Source: Steroidobacteraceae bacterium (GTDB taxonomy: Bacteria; Pseudomonadota; Gammaproteobacteria; Steroidobacterales; Steroidobacteraceae). From it: a stretch of DNA of 6,605 nt. The notes beneath the pieces are model-generated. The model had not been told where the DNA came from and searched no databases. It saw only the letters and a program-made list of their open reading frames with translations. The stretch covers positions 1 to 6,605 of the forward strand of contig JABEVI010000108.1 in NCBI GenBank assembly GCA_013044085.1. Reading direction: 5' to 3'. The position numbers and the translations under genes were made by a program. This document shows positions 6,260 to 6,605 of the stretch, in pieces (position 1 is the first letter of the stretch; each line of letters starts with the position of its first letter).

Positions 6260-6605
6260 ACCGCCTTCACCGTGCCTGGATTCCGTTCTCCATGCTATTC
6301 ATCGTCTTCGCGGCGCCCGCGGCGCACGCCCAGTGGGCCGTGGTCGATGTGCAGGCTGTGGCGCGCCTCGCCCAAGAAGTGCAGACACTCCAACAGGCCC
6401 TCGCGACGGCGCAGCAACAACTCCTACAGGCGCGGCAGACTCTGCAGTCGATGAGCGGCACGAGAGGCATGGAGCGTCTTCTCGCCGGTACTCAGCGCAA
6501 CTATCTGCCGACCGACTGGAACGGCATTGTGGGCCTGGCGGACGGCACCACCGGCACTTATGGCGCGCTTGCCGCGACCGTGCAAGGCCTGGTTGCCGCC
6601 AACGC
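6256..6605 (+). CDS. virB5: VirB5-type T4SS minor pilin, N-terminal part (3' end outside the window)
   Basis: The first 116 residues of a secreted protein are visible. A signal peptide (1-25) has a hydrophobic core FSMLFIVFAAPAA and a predicted cut after AHA. An amphipathic, Gln-rich helix at about 33-65 (VQTLQQALATAQQQLLQARQ) probably forms a coiled coil. After it come SGTRGMERLLAG and NYLPTDWNGI (67-91), which match the conserved VirB5 pattern of a GSRG-like turn followed by a YLP-W block. VirB5 is a minor pilus component in the periplasm and at the pilus tip, thought to aid pilus assembly and host-cell contact. The start codon overlaps the virB4 stop (ATGA). TrbJ-type proteins look similar, but the YLP-W block favours VirB5. 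Confidence 0.85.
   Translation, partial: MNRLHRAWIPFSMLFIVFAAPAAHAQWAVVDVQAVARLAQEVQTLQQALATAQQQLLQARQTLQSMSGTRGMERLLAGTQRNYLPTDWNGIVGLADGTTGTYGALAATVQGLVAAN

Noticed and set aside
1..6605. tRNA genes, CRISPR arrays, insertion-sequence ends or integrase genes marking a mobile-element edge.
   Set aside because: None was recognised on either strand by reading; the gene-dense layout leaves only three short gaps longer than 30 bases.

Overview
The window is GC-rich DNA, most likely from a proteobacterium. BatD with its C-terminal helical domain, a YadG/YadH- or NodI/NodJ-like ABC-2 exporter, and VirB genes with proteobacterial features all fit a gammaproteobacterium (Xanthomonadales- or Nevskiales-like). 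The sequence alone does not fix the genus. The window divides into three blocks.

Block 1 (2-730, plus) is the 3' end of batD, normally the last gene of the Bat (Bacteroides aerotolerance) operon. Its upstream partners would lie before the window. It converges on block 2 across only about 39 bases.

Block 2 (770-2385, minus) is a two-gene ABC-2 exporter operon. The ATPase comes first and the permease second, with a 4-base stop/start overlap (GTGA). Its substrate cannot be read from the sequence.

Block 3 (2557-6605, plus) is a tight operon that diverges from the ABC pair across a 171-base intergenic region. It holds a short SSB-like single-stranded DNA-binding protein, then VirB2 (pilin), VirB3, VirB4 (ATPase) and the start of VirB5 (minor pilin, cut by the window end). 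This is the pilus and motor part of a P-type (VirB/Trb) type IV secretion system. The spacing is 58 bases (ssb-virB2), 13 bases (virB2-virB3), then overlaps of 7 bases (virB3-virB4) and 4 bases (virB4-virB5). An SSB gene at the head of the operon suggests a conjugative element (plasmid or integrated element) rather than an effector-only secretion system. The remaining components (VirB6, VirB8-B11, coupling protein, relaxase) would have to lie downstream or elsewhere.

Blocks 1 and 2 look like ordinary chromosomal genes and block 3 like mobile-element cargo, so an element boundary may lie in or near 2386-2556. No tRNA, attachment-site repeat, integrase or transposase is visible. I see no RNA gene, CRISPR array, insertion sequence or convincing rho-independent terminator. 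I do not see clear evidence of a wholly new system. The points most worth checking are the ssb-virB linkage, the SSB lacking the usual acidic tip, the ATPase lacking the usual Q-loop glutamine, and the G8 tract serving as the virB3 ribosome-binding region.
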